A program made the position numbers and the translations under genes. Of a stretch of 47,165 nucleotides of DNA, positions 22,614 through 31,141 are shown piece by piece; the first letter of the stretch is position 1, and the number at the start of each line of letters is the position of its first letter. The notes under the pieces are model-generated. The model saw nothing but the letters and a program-made list of their open reading frames with translations. It had not been told where the DNA came from and made no database searches. Origin of the DNA: CAYOMP01 sp964405075 (GTDB taxonomy: Bacteria > Bacillota > Clostridia > Lachnospirales > Lachnospiraceae); the NCBI GenBank assembly GCA_964405075.1, contig CAYOMP010000006.1, positions 1 to 47,165 of the forward strand. The letters run 5' to 3'.

Positions 22614-23423
22614 ATGAAAAAGAAAATTGTAAGTGTATTATTAGCAGTAAGTGTTGTAGCAACTCTTTTATCAGGTTGCGGTAAAAAAGAAAGTGATAAT
22701 GTTATTAAGGTTGGTGCAACACCAACTCCTCATGCAGAAATATTGAAGGTTATTGAAGATAATCTTGCAGAGAAAGGTTATACATTAGAAGTTGTAGAAT
22801 ATAATGATTATATTATCCCTAACACTGCAACAGAAAGTGGAGAATTAGATGCAAACTATTTCCAGCATCAGCCATATTTAGATGATTTTAATGCTGAAAA
22901 TGGAACTCACTTAGTAGCAGTTGCAGGTGTTCATTTTGAACCATTTGGTATTTATGCAGGTAAAACAAAGAGTCTTGATGAATTAAAGGATTCAGCTATA
23001 GTAGCAGTTCCTAATGATACAACAAATGAAGCAAGAGCATTATTATTGTTAGAGGCACAGGGACTTATCAAGTTAAAAGAAGGTGCAGGAATGACAGCTA
23101 CAGTTGCTGATATTGTAGAAAATCCTTTAAATCTTCAGATAGAAGAACTTGAAGCTGCACAGGTTGCAAGAACAGTTAATGATGTTGACATCGCTTGCAT
23201 TAATGGAAATTATGCTGCAGATGCAGGTTACAAGGTTAGTGATGCACTTGCTACAGAAAGTGCAGATTCATTAGCAGCACAAACTTATGTGAATATTGTA
23301 GTTGTTAAAGAAGGAAATGAAGAATCTGATAAGACAAAAGCATTAGTAGATGCAATTCTATCTGATGAAGTAAGAGAGTACATTAACAGCCAGTATGATG
23401 GTGGTGTTGTACCAACATTCTAA
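22614..23423 (+). CDS. metQ: Methionine ABC transporter substrate-binding lipoprotein
   Basis: This 269-residue NlpA/MetQ-family receptor is anchored to the outer face of the membrane. The lipobox is LSGC, and the mature part begins GKKES and has VGATPTPHAEILKV, NYFQHQPYLDDFN and FEPFGIYAGKTKSLDELKD, all hallmarks of MetQ. ATG 22614 is preferred over GTG 22605 because AAAGGTGA lies 6-7 bases upstream of the ATG. A hairpin at 23438-23470 closes the metNIQ unit. The preferred ligand is L-methionine or its oxidised or D forms, as in the family. Confidence 0.94.
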   Translation: MKKKIVSVLLAVSVVATLLSGCGKKESDNVIKVGATPTPHAEILKVIEDNLAEKGYTLEVVEYNDYIIPNTATESGELDANYFQHQPYLDDFNAENGTHLVAVAGVHFEPFGIYAGKTKSLDELKDSAIVAVPNDTTNEARALLLLEAQGLIKLKEGAGMTATVADIVENPLNLQIEELEAAQVARTVNDVDIACINGNYAADAGYKVSDALATESADSLAAQTYVNIVVVKEGNEESDKTKALVDAILSDEVREYINSQYDGGVVPTF

Positions 23424-23437
23424 AAAAGTTAAAAATG

Positions 23438-23475
23438 ACCCGATATTACCCAAAAGGAAAATATTGGGTCTATAA
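23438..23475 (+). terminator. Terminator of the metNIQ operon
   Basis: GACCCGATATT (23438-23448) pairs with AATATTGGGTC (23460-23470) with one G-U pair. The tail TATAACATTT is only moderately T-rich. A second small hairpin (ATAACATTT/AAATGTTAT) follows at once. The position, 15 bases after the metQ stop, supports a terminator. Confidence 0.7.
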
Positions 23476-23509
23476 CATTTAATAAAAAAATGTTATAATG
23501 CGAAAAAAA

Positions 23510-23538
23510 TTGAAATTTATAAAATAATATGGTAAAAT
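23510..23538 (+). promoter_or_regulatory. Sigma-A-type promoter of the cobalamin locus
   Basis: The -35 box TTGAAA (23510-23515), a 17-base spacer and the -10 box TAAAAT (23533-23538) make a near-consensus promoter. Transcription would start near 23545 and run into the cobalamin riboswitch. Confidence 0.8.
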
Positions 23539-23649
23539 ACTTTGAATTGAATATGGAGCAGTTAGGTGTCAGAGCAATTATTTTATTATTTGGCATATTA
23601 CATTCGTGACATTAGTCAAGAGATAAATGTGTACAGATAAGAATCTATT

Positions 23650-23830
23650 TATCATAATTGGCTCTGGTGAAAAGGGAAACAGGTGTAAGTCCTGTGCGAA
23701 CTCGTCACCGTAATTAGGGAGCAGAAGCCGATATATCACTGGGAAACTGGGAAGATGGTGGATGCTATGATCTTTAAGTCGGGAGACCTGCCTGATTGTT
23801 GTACAGAAACTAATGTTTCAGGCCACGAGT
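23650..23830 (+). ncRNA. Cobalamin riboswitch
   Basis: Several conserved blocks of the B12 aptamer occur in order: GGTGAAAAGGGAAACAGGTG, then GTAAGTCCTGTGCG and GTCACCGTAA, then CACTGGGAAACTGGGAAG, and the highly conserved AAGTCGGGAGACCTGCC (23776-23792). A short hairpin (GAAAC/GTTTC) and GGCCACGAG follow and may form the kissing-loop partner. The ends are approximate. A terminator at 23901-23930 suggests transcriptional OFF control of the downstream corrinoid genes by B12. The promoter upstream at 23510 places the aptamer about 100 bases into the transcript. Confidence 0.93.
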
Positions 23831-23900
23831 AAAATTGGTTGTACGTTTAAGTGTGTAGTAGATCTTTAAGATTTTTCTATATTTTTCTTTTGTGTATGAA

Positions 23901-23935
23901 CCCCTTTACCTGTATAGGCAAAGGGGTTTTCTTAA
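23901..23935 (+). terminator. Expression-platform terminator of the cobalamin riboswitch
   Basis: CCCCTTTACC (23901-23910) pairs with GGCAAAGGGG (23917-23926), with one internal mismatch, and is followed by TTTTCTTAATTT. It lies between the aptamer and the first gene, as expected for transcription attenuation. The remaining 140 bases up to the cbiK start hold no other clear element. Confidence 0.85.
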
Positions 23936-24075
23936 TTTATAGGAGAAAAACCTCCTATGAATTAAAAATGCTTCGCAATGGATGCACACTATGTTTTTTT
24001 GCTGCCTGAAAATTGTTTCTCTCATTCATATTTAATATAAATACAAGGACAAATAAAATTGTCAAAGGAGGAAAC

Positions 24076-25323
24076 ATGAAAAAAAGAGTATTAGCACTAT
24101 TAATGGCAACGTTAATGGGAACATTTTGTATGACAGGATGTGGAAACAACAAAGAGGTAACAACTGAAACTACTGTAAGTGAAGAAAATACACAGGAGAA
24201 TACACAGTCTCAAGTAGAAGAAACTACAGAAACAGTGGACGAAGTAGATGAGGATCAAAAAGCAGCTGACGAAGTAGCAGCATTAATTGATTCGATTTAT
24301 GTACAAGAGAGGACAGATGAGACAGACAAGTTGTGTTCAGATGCAAAAGCGGCATGGGATGCACTGACAGATTCTCAAAAAGAATTAGTAGAGGGCGAGA
24401 ATGCTGACCCGGACTATTTTGGCAGAGATACTGGTGATGCATCCAAGGACGATTCTCGTAATCAGGATGATATAGGCGAAAATGAAATACTGGTAGTTAG
24501 TTTTGGTACTTCTTTTAATGATAGTCGAGTTGCTGATATTAAGGGAATTGAAGATGCAATACAGGAAGCAAATCCAGATTGGTCAGTAAGAAGAGCTTTT
24601 ACAGCACAGATTATTATCAACCATGTGCAGGCTAGAGATGGTGAGTGTATTGATAATATGGAACAGGCTATGGAGCGTGCAGTTTCAAATGGAGTGAAAA
24701 ATCTGGTTATACAGCCAACACACCTAATGCATGGTGCAGAATATGATGAGTTAATGGATACTGTTGAAGTTTATCAGGATAAATTTGAGACATTGAAGAT
24801 TGCCGAACCATTACTTGGCGAAGTTGGTTCAGATGCTACAGTAATTAATGAGGACAAGAAGGCAGTTGCAGAGGCAGTTGTCAGCGAAGCTGTGAAAGAT
24901 GCAGGCTATGACAGTATGGATATGGCAAAGGAAGATGGTGTAGCATTTGTACTTATGGGACACGGTACAGCACACGTTGCAAAAGTGTCATACAGTCAGA
25001 TGCAGTCACAGATGGAAGAACTTGGATATGATAATGTTTTCATTGGAACAGTAGAGGGTGAGCCGGAAGAGACTTCATGTGAATCAGTTATTGAGTCTGT
25101 TGCACAGGCAGGCTATACAAAAGTTATTCTTCGCCCATTAATGGTGGTAGCTGGAGACCATGCAGAAAATGATATGGCAGGCGATGATGAAGATTCTTGG
25201 TTGAGTAAGTTTAATGCAGCAGGTAAATTCCAAAGTGTGGATGCGCAGATTATAGGTCTTGGAAGAATTCCTGCCATTCAGCAGATATATATTGAACATA
25301 CCACAGATGCAATAAATCAGTAG
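24076..25323 (+). CDS. cbiK: Exported CbiK-like sirohydrochlorin cobaltochelatase lipoprotein
   Basis: CbiK inserts cobalt into sirohydrochlorin. This 415-residue form is a lipoprotein: the signal ends at CMTGC (Cys22), so it sits outside the membrane. The start at 24076 follows AAAGGAGG and replaces an in-frame ATG 63 bases upstream. After an acidic linker, residues about 70-115 form a helical module (AKAAWDALTDSQKELVEG) that I associate with surface proteins. The CbiK domain begins ILVVSFGTSFNDSR. Metal-site histidines are in QPTHLMHGAEYDE, MGHGTAHVA and AGDHAENDM. An exported chelatase next to a B12/heme-type importer suggests tetrapyrrole or metal handling at the surface, with salvage as one option. 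Confidence 0.9.
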   Translation: MKKRVLALLMATLMGTFCMTGCGNNKEVTTETTVSEENTQENTQSQVEETTETVDEVDEDQKAADEVAALIDSIYVQERTDETDKLCSDAKAAWDALTDSQKELVEGENADPDYFGRDTGDASKDDSRNQDDIGENEILVVSFGTSFNDSRVADIKGIEDAIQEANPDWSVRRAFTAQIIINHVQARDGECIDNMEQAMERAVSNGVKNLVIQPTHLMHGAEYDELMDTVEVYQDKFETLKIAEPLLGEVGSDATVINEDKKAVAEAVVSEAVKDAGYDSMDMAKEDGVAFVLMGHGTAHVAKVSYSQMQSQMEELGYDNVFIGTVEGEPEETSCESVIESVAQAGYTKVILRPLMVVAGDHAENDMAGDDEDSWLSKFNAAGKFQSVDAQIIGLGRIPAIQQIYIEHTTDAINQ

Positions 25324-25334
25324 GAGAAATTATA

Positions 25335-26243
25335 ATGAAAATGCAAATTAGATTAATTAGTGCACTATTATTGGCAAGTATTTTACTTGGAGGATGTTCT
25401 GCTAAAAGTAGTGGACAGAAATTTGAAACAGAAACGAAGGAATCCGTGACAGAAGTGTCTTCAGATGTAGAGACGGTTTCTGATACAGAAGTAGATACTT
25501 CTTCTACAGAAAACATAGAATTACCAGATGGAGTATATACAGCAGACTTCCAAACAGACAGTGGAATGTTTCATGTAAATGAAGCGTGTGATGGCAAGGG
25601 AACATTAACTGTAAAAAATGGAGAAATGACAATTCATATTTCTTTAACATCAAAAAATATTACGAATCTTTATCTGGGACTTGCAGAGGATGCAAAAAAG
25701 GATGGGGCGAAGCTACTTGAGCCAACAGAAGATACAGTTACATATAGTGATGGTTTGACAGAAGAGGTATATGGATTTGATGTACCGATAGCAGTGTTAG
25801 ATGAAGAGTTTGACCTTGCATTGATTGGCAAGAAGGAAATTTGGTATGACCATAAGGTCAGTGTTTCAAATCCTGAACCTATAGAAGATGAGGTGTCACA
25901 GACAGAAGGTTTGGATGAATTAGAGGATGGAAGATATAGTGTTGAACTTGACTTTGAAGGTGGAAGTGGAAAAGCAGTAATTTTGTCTCCTGCAACTATT
26001 ACAATATCAGGTGACACTGTGATTGCAACTATACAATGGAACAGTCCTAATTATGATTATATGATAGTAGATGGAGAAAAGTATTTGCCGGTAAATACAG
26101 ATGGAGATTCTGTATTTGAGATTCCTGTTGAGACTTTTGATGAACCAATGAACATCATAGGTGATACTGTAGCAATGAGTAAACCTCACGAGATAGAGTA
26201 TACTATTACGTTTCATTCTAATACTATGAAACCGGTAGAATAA
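25335..26243 (+). CDS. Two-domain surface lipoprotein (tetrapyrrole/iron uptake-associated)
   Basis: This 302-residue lipoprotein has the lipobox LGGC (Cys21) and an acidic Ser/Thr linker. Two related beta-rich domains follow, at about residues 58-165 and 190-300. Each opens with DGVYTADF or DGRYSVELDF and contains a segment like MTIHISLTSKNITNLYLG or VIATIQWNSPNYDYMIVDG. The second closes with VAMSKPHEIEYTITF. I recall this second type annotated as an iron-transport-associated protein. It lies 11 bp after cbiK and 13 bp before an ABC receptor, so it probably hands a ligand to that importer. NEAT-like function is possible but not shown. Confidence 0.7.
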   Translation: MKMQIRLISALLLASILLGGCSAKSSGQKFETETKESVTEVSSDVETVSDTEVDTSSTENIELPDGVYTADFQTDSGMFHVNEACDGKGTLTVKNGEMTIHISLTSKNITNLYLGLAEDAKKDGAKLLEPTEDTVTYSDGLTEEVYGFDVPIAVLDEEFDLALIGKKEIWYDHKVSVSNPEPIEDEVSQTEGLDELEDGRYSVELDFEGGSGKAVILSPATITISGDTVIATIQWNSPNYDYMIVDGEKYLPVNTDGDSVFEIPVETFDEPMNIIGDTVAMSKPHEIEYTITFHSNTMKPVE

Positions 26244-26256
26244 GAGGTATTAAAAA

Positions 26257-27450
26257 ATGAGAAGAAAAAAGACAATAATTACAATAGGTATGTCTTTAAT
26301 AGGACTGTTGGGGCTGTTAGGCTGTGGCAGTCCTTCTTCCAATTATGCTGCCATTTCTAAAGAAGACATTGAAAACATATATATGCCTGACGAGGATGGT
26401 CAGACAGAGTCTGGTCTTGTTTATGAAAAAAGTATGGAACTACAGTATGCCGAAAACTTTACAGTAGACTATTATGAGGGCGGCTATACCATGTTGACAA
26501 CAACAATGGATGAAGAGAGATTTCTGATTGTACCCGAAGGAAAAGAGATTCCGAAAAGCTTAGATGAAGATATTGTAGTGTTAAAGCGACCTATGAAAGA
26601 TATTTATTTGGTGGCAACTGCTGTTATGGATATGTTTAGTGCGTTAGATGGGATGGAGGCTATCACGTTTTCTGGTCAAAAGGAAGAAAACTGGTATATC
26701 GAGGATGCTAAGGCTGCTATGGCAAATGGAGATATTATCTATGCTGGTAAATATAATAAGCCAGACTATGAATTACTTGTTTCTAAAGGATGTACCCTTG
26801 CAATCGAAAACAAAATGATATCTCATTCTCCAGAGGTGGCGGAAAAATTGGATGATTTTGGGATACCGGTTATAATTGAGTATTCAAGCTATGAGACATA
26901 TCCATTGGGAAGAGTGGAGTGGATTAAGTTTTTTGGAGCGTTGCTTGGCAAGGAAGAGGAAGCCCAGAGGATATTTGAGGAGCAGGTGACCATTCAAAAC
27001 AACGTAACAGCAGATGAAAAAACAGGTAAGACAGTCGCTTTTTTCTTTATTACCTCAAATGGATTAATTCAGGTGCGACAATCATCGGATTACATACCAA
27101 AGATGATAGAACTTGCAGGTGGAAAATATATTTTTGAAAATCTAGGAGATCCAGAAACAAAAAAATCTACTATGAATATGCAGGTGGAGGAGTTTTATAA
27201 CGGTGCAAAGGAAGCGGATTTCCTAATCTATAACAGTTCCATTGATGGTGGGGTTTCTAGTATAGAGGAACTTTTGGAAAAATGTGAGTTACTGAAAGAT
27301 TTTAAAGCAGTAAAGGAAGGTAACGTTTGGTGTACAACAAATGATATGTACCAACAGTCTCTATCAATAGGCTACTTAATGGAAGATATTCACGCTATGC
27401 TTTTGGAAAAGGAAGAATACAATATGTGCTATCTTTTTCCTTTAGAATAA
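26257..27450 (+). CDS. FecB/BtuF-type ABC transporter substrate-binding lipoprotein
   Basis: This 397-residue class III receptor has lipobox LLGC (Cys23). The two-lobe pattern joined by a long helix is visible: VVLKRPMKDIYLVATAVMDM near residue 110 in lobe 1, GIPVIIEYSSYETYPLGRVE between lobes, and LAGGKYIFENLG and FLIYNSSIDGG in lobe 2. Family ligands are iron siderophores, heme or corrinoids. Control by a B12 riboswitch and position beside cbiK favour a corrinoid, cobalt-tetrapyrrole or heme ligand. The permease and ATPase genes follow. Confidence 0.88.
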   Translation: MRRKKTIITIGMSLIGLLGLLGCGSPSSNYAAISKEDIENIYMPDEDGQTESGLVYEKSMELQYAENFTVDYYEGGYTMLTTTMDEERFLIVPEGKEIPKSLDEDIVVLKRPMKDIYLVATAVMDMFSALDGMEAITFSGQKEENWYIEDAKAAMANGDIIYAGKYNKPDYELLVSKGCTLAIENKMISHSPEVAEKLDDFGIPVIIEYSSYETYPLGRVEWIKFFGALLGKEEEAQRIFEEQVTIQNNVTADEKTGKTVAFFFITSNGLIQVRQSSDYIPKMIELAGGKYIFENLGDPETKKSTMNMQVEEFYNGAKEADFLIYNSSIDGGVSSIEELLEKCELLKDFKAVKEGNVWCTTNDMYQQSLSIGYLMEDIHAMLLEKEEYNMCYLFPLE

Positions 27451-27471
27451 AAGAAAGGTATTGTGGTTAAT

Positions 27472-28494
27472 ATGAAAAAAAGCAGAAGATACAGATATAT
27501 TCTAGCCTTTATTTTGCTTAGTATTGGTGTTGCTAGTTTTTTTGTTCTAAATATCTGCATTGGGAGTGTAAACATTGCATTGAGTGACATTATTAAAACG
27601 TTGATAGACAGAAAAGATAATGAGACAGTAGCAAGAATCCTATGGGATATTAGATTACCAAGAACTCTGGCAGTTATGATACTTGGAGGAGCATTGGCAC
27701 TTGCCGGTTATCTTTTACAGACCTTTTTTCATAATCCAATTGCAGGACCTTTTGTTTTGGGAATTTCTTCTGGTGCCAAAATGGTGGTGGCACTTGTGAT
27801 GGTATTCCTGATAGGAAGGGCAGTAAATGTTACTTCAGGGGATATGATTTTTGCAGCATTCATTGGAGCAATGTTATCTATGGGATTTGTGCTGTTATTG
27901 TCACGAAGAATAAAAGGGATGTCAATGCTGGTAATAAGTGGAGTTATGATTGGCTATATTTGTTCGGCAATTACAGAACTTGTTGTAACCTTTGCAAATG
28001 ATGCAGATATAGTGAATCTACATAACTGGTCACAAGGTAGTTTTTCTGGAATTACATGGGAAAATGTAAAAGTTATGGCGTTTGTAGTTGCCATAACTTT
28101 CGTGGCAGTTTTTTTGTTGTCAAAACCTCTTGGGGCATACCAGCTTGGAGAATTGTACGCACAGAATATGGGAGTAAATATTCAGCTTTTACGAGTGGGG
28201 ATTGTGATTTTATCCAGTGTTTTGTCTGCTTGTATTGTAGCTTTTGCCGGACCTATCTCTTTTGTTGGAATTGCAACACCGCATTTAGTGAAAAAACTTC
28301 TTAAAACAGCACAGCCAATCTGGATGATACCCGCCTGTTTTCTGGGAGGAAGCGTTTTTTGTCTGTTTTGCGATTTGCTTGCAAGAAATTTATTAGCACC
28401 TACAGAGCTGAGTATTAGCACCGTTACAGCAATCTTTGGGGCACCGGTGGTTTTATGGGTTATGGCAAAGCAAAAAAAGGAGAGAGCAATGTAA
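27472..28494 (+). CDS. FecCD/BtuC-type ABC transporter permease
   Basis: This 340-residue polytopic membrane protein belongs to the FecCD family, with about ten helices. Motifs include DIRLPRTLAVMILGGALALAG, the GYLLQTFFHNPIAGPFVLG type segment near residue 85, and FAGPISFVGIATPHLVKKL near residue 265. ATG 27472 is chosen; a GTG at 27463 in the same frame is possible because AAAGG lies nearer to it. The last base of its stop is the first base of the ATPase start (TAATG). It forms the channel of the importer with the receptor at 26257. Ligand as for the receptor. Confidence 0.92.
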   Translation: MKKSRRYRYILAFILLSIGVASFFVLNICIGSVNIALSDIIKTLIDRKDNETVARILWDIRLPRTLAVMILGGALALAGYLLQTFFHNPIAGPFVLGISSGAKMVVALVMVFLIGRAVNVTSGDMIFAAFIGAMLSMGFVLLLSRRIKGMSMLVISGVMIGYICSAITELVVTFANDADIVNLHNWSQGSFSGITWENVKVMAFVVAITFVAVFLLSKPLGAYQLGELYAQNMGVNIQLLRVGIVILSSVLSACIVAFAGPISFVGIATPHLVKKLLKTAQPIWMIPACFLGGSVFCLFCDLLARNLLAPTELSISTVTAIFGAPVVLWVMAKQKKERAM

Positions 28495-29600
28495 TGGGAT
28501 ATTATTTCAAAACTAAGCAGATGAGTGTTGGTTATCAGGGACAGACACTAATCCGTGATATAGAAATTGAATTAAATAGAGGTGAAATCCTAACGTTGAT
28601 AGGACCTAACGGTGCAGGAAAGTCTACTATATTGAAAACAATTGCAAAGCAACTTAAGTTAATTGATGGAGTAGTATATATTGACAGGAAGGAATTAGCT
28701 CAAATACCAGGTACAGAGCTTTCAAAGAAAATGGCAGTAGTTTTTACTGAAAAACTAAAAACGGAATTGATGAGCTGCGAGGATGTTGTAATTACAGGAA
28801 GATATCCTTATACAGGATATTTTGGCATTTTATCAAAGGATGATTATGATGCTGTAGAAGAAGCGATAAAACTGGTTAATGTTACAGAAATAAGAAATCA
28901 GGACTTTAAAAAGGTTAGTGATGGACAAAGACAAAGGGTTATGCTTGCAAGAGCAATTTGTCAGGAGCCGGAGATTATAATTTTAGATGAACCCACTTCA
29001 TTTCTGGATGTGAAATACAAGTTGGAGTTTTTATCTGTATTACAGGAACTAACGAGGAAAAAAGGACTGACAGTAATAATGTCCCTTCACGAATTGGAAC
29101 TGGCACAGAGGGTTTCTGATAGAATTCTTTGTGTGAACGGTGAATATGTAGAACGGTTCGGTAAACCAGAAGATATTTTTAAGCCAGGTTATATTAAGTC
29201 ACTTTTTGGCATTGAGACAGGATGTTTTGATGAGGAGAACAGCGGTATAGAATTAGAGGCAGCTGTAGGAAAAGCTGAAGTATTTGTAATAGCCGGTGGT
29301 GGGACTGGAAGAAGTGTTTACCGAAGACTACAACGGCAGGGAACATCATTTATAACAGGTATAATTTTTGAAAACGATTTGGATTATCCTGTGGCGCGAG
29401 CCTTAGCTACAGATGTGATAAAAGCAGAGGGTTTTGAACCTATAAAGGAAAAATTATTAGAAGAAGCAAAAGCAAAGGTAGATTGCTGTAAGAAAGTAAT
29501 CTGTTGCAAGGAAGAGTTTGGAACTTTTGAACAAGCTAATCAGGAACTGCTAACTTATGCAAGGGCGGCAGGTAAAATTGTGGAGATGGAAAAGCAGTAA
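28494..29600 (+). CDS. FecE/BtuD-type ABC ATPase with C-terminal extension
   Basis: This 368-residue ATPase has Walker A GPNGAGKST, signature VSDGQRQRVMLARAI, Walker B IIILDEPTSFLD and switch MSLHELELAQ. The start at 28494 overlaps the permease stop; an ATG 39 bases upstream in the same frame lies within the permease gene. After the ordinary domain (about 255 residues) comes a 110-residue extension beginning AEVFVIAGGGTGRSVYRRLQ, with a Cys-rich stretch DCCKKVICCKEEFG. The extension has a dinucleotide-fold-like GGGTGRS motif and may sense the ligand or a nucleotide. This extension is uncommon in BtuD itself. Confidence 0.9.
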   Translation: MGYYFKTKQMSVGYQGQTLIRDIEIELNRGEILTLIGPNGAGKSTILKTIAKQLKLIDGVVYIDRKELAQIPGTELSKKMAVVFTEKLKTELMSCEDVVITGRYPYTGYFGILSKDDYDAVEEAIKLVNVTEIRNQDFKKVSDGQRQRVMLARAICQEPEIIILDEPTSFLDVKYKLEFLSVLQELTRKKGLTVIMSLHELELAQRVSDRILCVNGEYVERFGKPEDIFKPGYIKSLFGIETGCFDEENSGIELEAAVGKAEVFVIAGGGTGRSVYRRLQRQGTSFITGIIFENDLDYPVARALATDVIKAEGFEPIKEKLLEEAKAKVDCCKKVICCKEEFGTFEQANQELLTYARAAGKIVEMEKQ

Positions 29601-29607
29601 TAGGATA

Positions 29608-29622
29608 ATGGCGAAAAGCCAT
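29608..29622 (+). promoter_or_regulatory. Small hairpin before cobQ
   Basis: ATGGC (29608-29612) and GCCAT (29618-29622) can pair around GAAAA in the 41-bp gap before cobQ. The cobQ ribosome site AGGAAGG follows immediately. It may modulate translation; the evidence is structural only. Confidence 0.35.
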
Positions 29623-29641
29623 AGGAAGGCATGGTTTATAT

Positions 29642-31141
29642 ATGTCAAAGGTTATTATGATTCAAGGAACAATGTCTAATGCAGGAAAGAGTTTTCTTGT
29701 GGCAGGACTGTGTAGAATAATGAAACAAGACGGATACAGAGTGGCTCCGTTTAAATCACAGAATATGGCACTGAATTCCTTTATTACAGAGGAAGGACTT
29801 GAAATGGGAAGGGCACAGGTTATGCAGGCAGAAGCGGCTGGCATAAAGCCTATGGTATGTATGAATCCCATTTTATTAAAGCCAACTAATCATACTGGTT
29901 CTCAAGTTATTGTAAATGGTAAAGTGATGGGAAATATGAGTGCAAAAGAGTATTTTGTTTATAAAAGGCAGCTTATCCCCCATATAAAAAAGGCCTTTCA
30001 AAAACTGGAAGATTATGCAGATATTATTGTAATAGAAGGGGCAGGAAGTCCGGCAGAAATTAATTTGCGTGATAACGATATTGTTAATATGGGTTTGGCA
30101 GAAATTGTGGACGCTCCGGTGTTATTAGTAGGCGATATAGACAGAGGGGGTGTATTTGCACAGCTTTTGGGAACATTGATGTTACTAACAGAGAAAGAAA
30201 AGGAAAGAGTAAAAGGTTTAATCATCAATAAATTCAGAGGAGATAAGACTATACTTGATACTGGTATTACAATGCTGGAAGAAAAAGGACAGGTACCGGT
30301 TAAAGGTGTTATTCCATACATGGAAATATCATTGGAGGATGAAGATAGTCTTACACAGCGTTTTGATAAAAAAGTAGAGAAGTGTATTGATATTGCGGTG
30401 ATTCGTTATCCAAGAATATCTAATTTTACAGATTTTAACGTCTTTGAACAGATGAAAGAAGTATCAGTAAGATATGTTACTTCTGTAGCGGAGTTACATC
30501 ATCCTGATATGATAGTTTTACCGGGAAGTAAGAATACAATGGGTGATTTAAAGTGGATGCGTCAGAATGGATTGGAGGCTGCAATAAAGGTTAAGTCAGA
30601 AGAAATACCGATTTTTGGTATTTGTGGTGGATATCAAATGCTTGGAGAATGGATTAATGATTTTGAAGGGGTAGAAGATGGAGGAACCTTAAGAGGAATG
30701 GAGTTGCTTCCTGTTGTGACGGAATTAAAGAAGGACAAAGTACGTCGGCAGGTAAAGGGAAGATTACATAGCTTAGAGGGAGTGTTTTCAACTATCTCAA
30801 GGTTAGATTATGTGGGATATGAAATACATATGGGACAAACATATTTGATAGAGAATGGAAAAGTAATTAGAGAAAATAGAAAAGACAGCAGGGTAATTAT
30901 ATACGATGGGAATAAGAGTATATATGGAACTTATGTACACGGAATTTTTGATAAAGGTGAAATTGCCACAGCAATTGTACAAACGTTGGCAGAAAAAAAA
31001 GGAATCACCATAAAAAAAGGAGCTTTTGAAGATTATCAAAAGTTTAAAGAAAAGCAATACGATAAATTGGCAGATACTTTGCGAGAGTATCTTAATATGG
31101 AGGAAATATATGGAATGCTTAAAGAAGTCCATTTGGAATAG
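29642..31141 (+). CDS. cobQ: Cobyric acid synthase
   Basis: The enzyme (CbiP/CobQ) amidates four carboxylates of adenosylcobyrinic acid a,c-diamide, using glutamine and ATP. It has 499 residues. The N-terminal ATP-binding part has MIQGTMSNAGKSFLVAGLCR and the PFKSQNMALNS motif. The C-terminal class I glutamine amidotransferase-like domain has the nucleophile Cys in FGICGGYQML and the His in YGTYVHGIFD. It overlaps cobT by 32 bp. It is the first of the compact corrin genes behind the riboswitch. Confidence 0.96.
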   Translation: MSKVIMIQGTMSNAGKSFLVAGLCRIMKQDGYRVAPFKSQNMALNSFITEEGLEMGRAQVMQAEAAGIKPMVCMNPILLKPTNHTGSQVIVNGKVMGNMSAKEYFVYKRQLIPHIKKAFQKLEDYADIIVIEGAGSPAEINLRDNDIVNMGLAEIVDAPVLLVGDIDRGGVFAQLLGTLMLLTEKEKERVKGLIINKFRGDKTILDTGITMLEEKGQVPVKGVIPYMEISLEDEDSLTQRFDKKVEKCIDIAVIRYPRISNFTDFNVFEQMKEVSVRYVTSVAELHHPDMIVLPGSKNTMGDLKWMRQNGLEAAIKVKSEEIPIFGICGGYQMLGEWINDFEGVEDGGTLRGMELLPVVTELKKDKVRRQVKGRLHSLEGVFSTISRLDYVGYEIHMGQTYLIENGKVIRENRKDSRVIIYDGNKSIYGTYVHGIFDKGEIATAIVQTLAEKKGITIKKGAFEDYQKFKEKQYDKLADTLREYLNMEEIYGMLKEVHLE

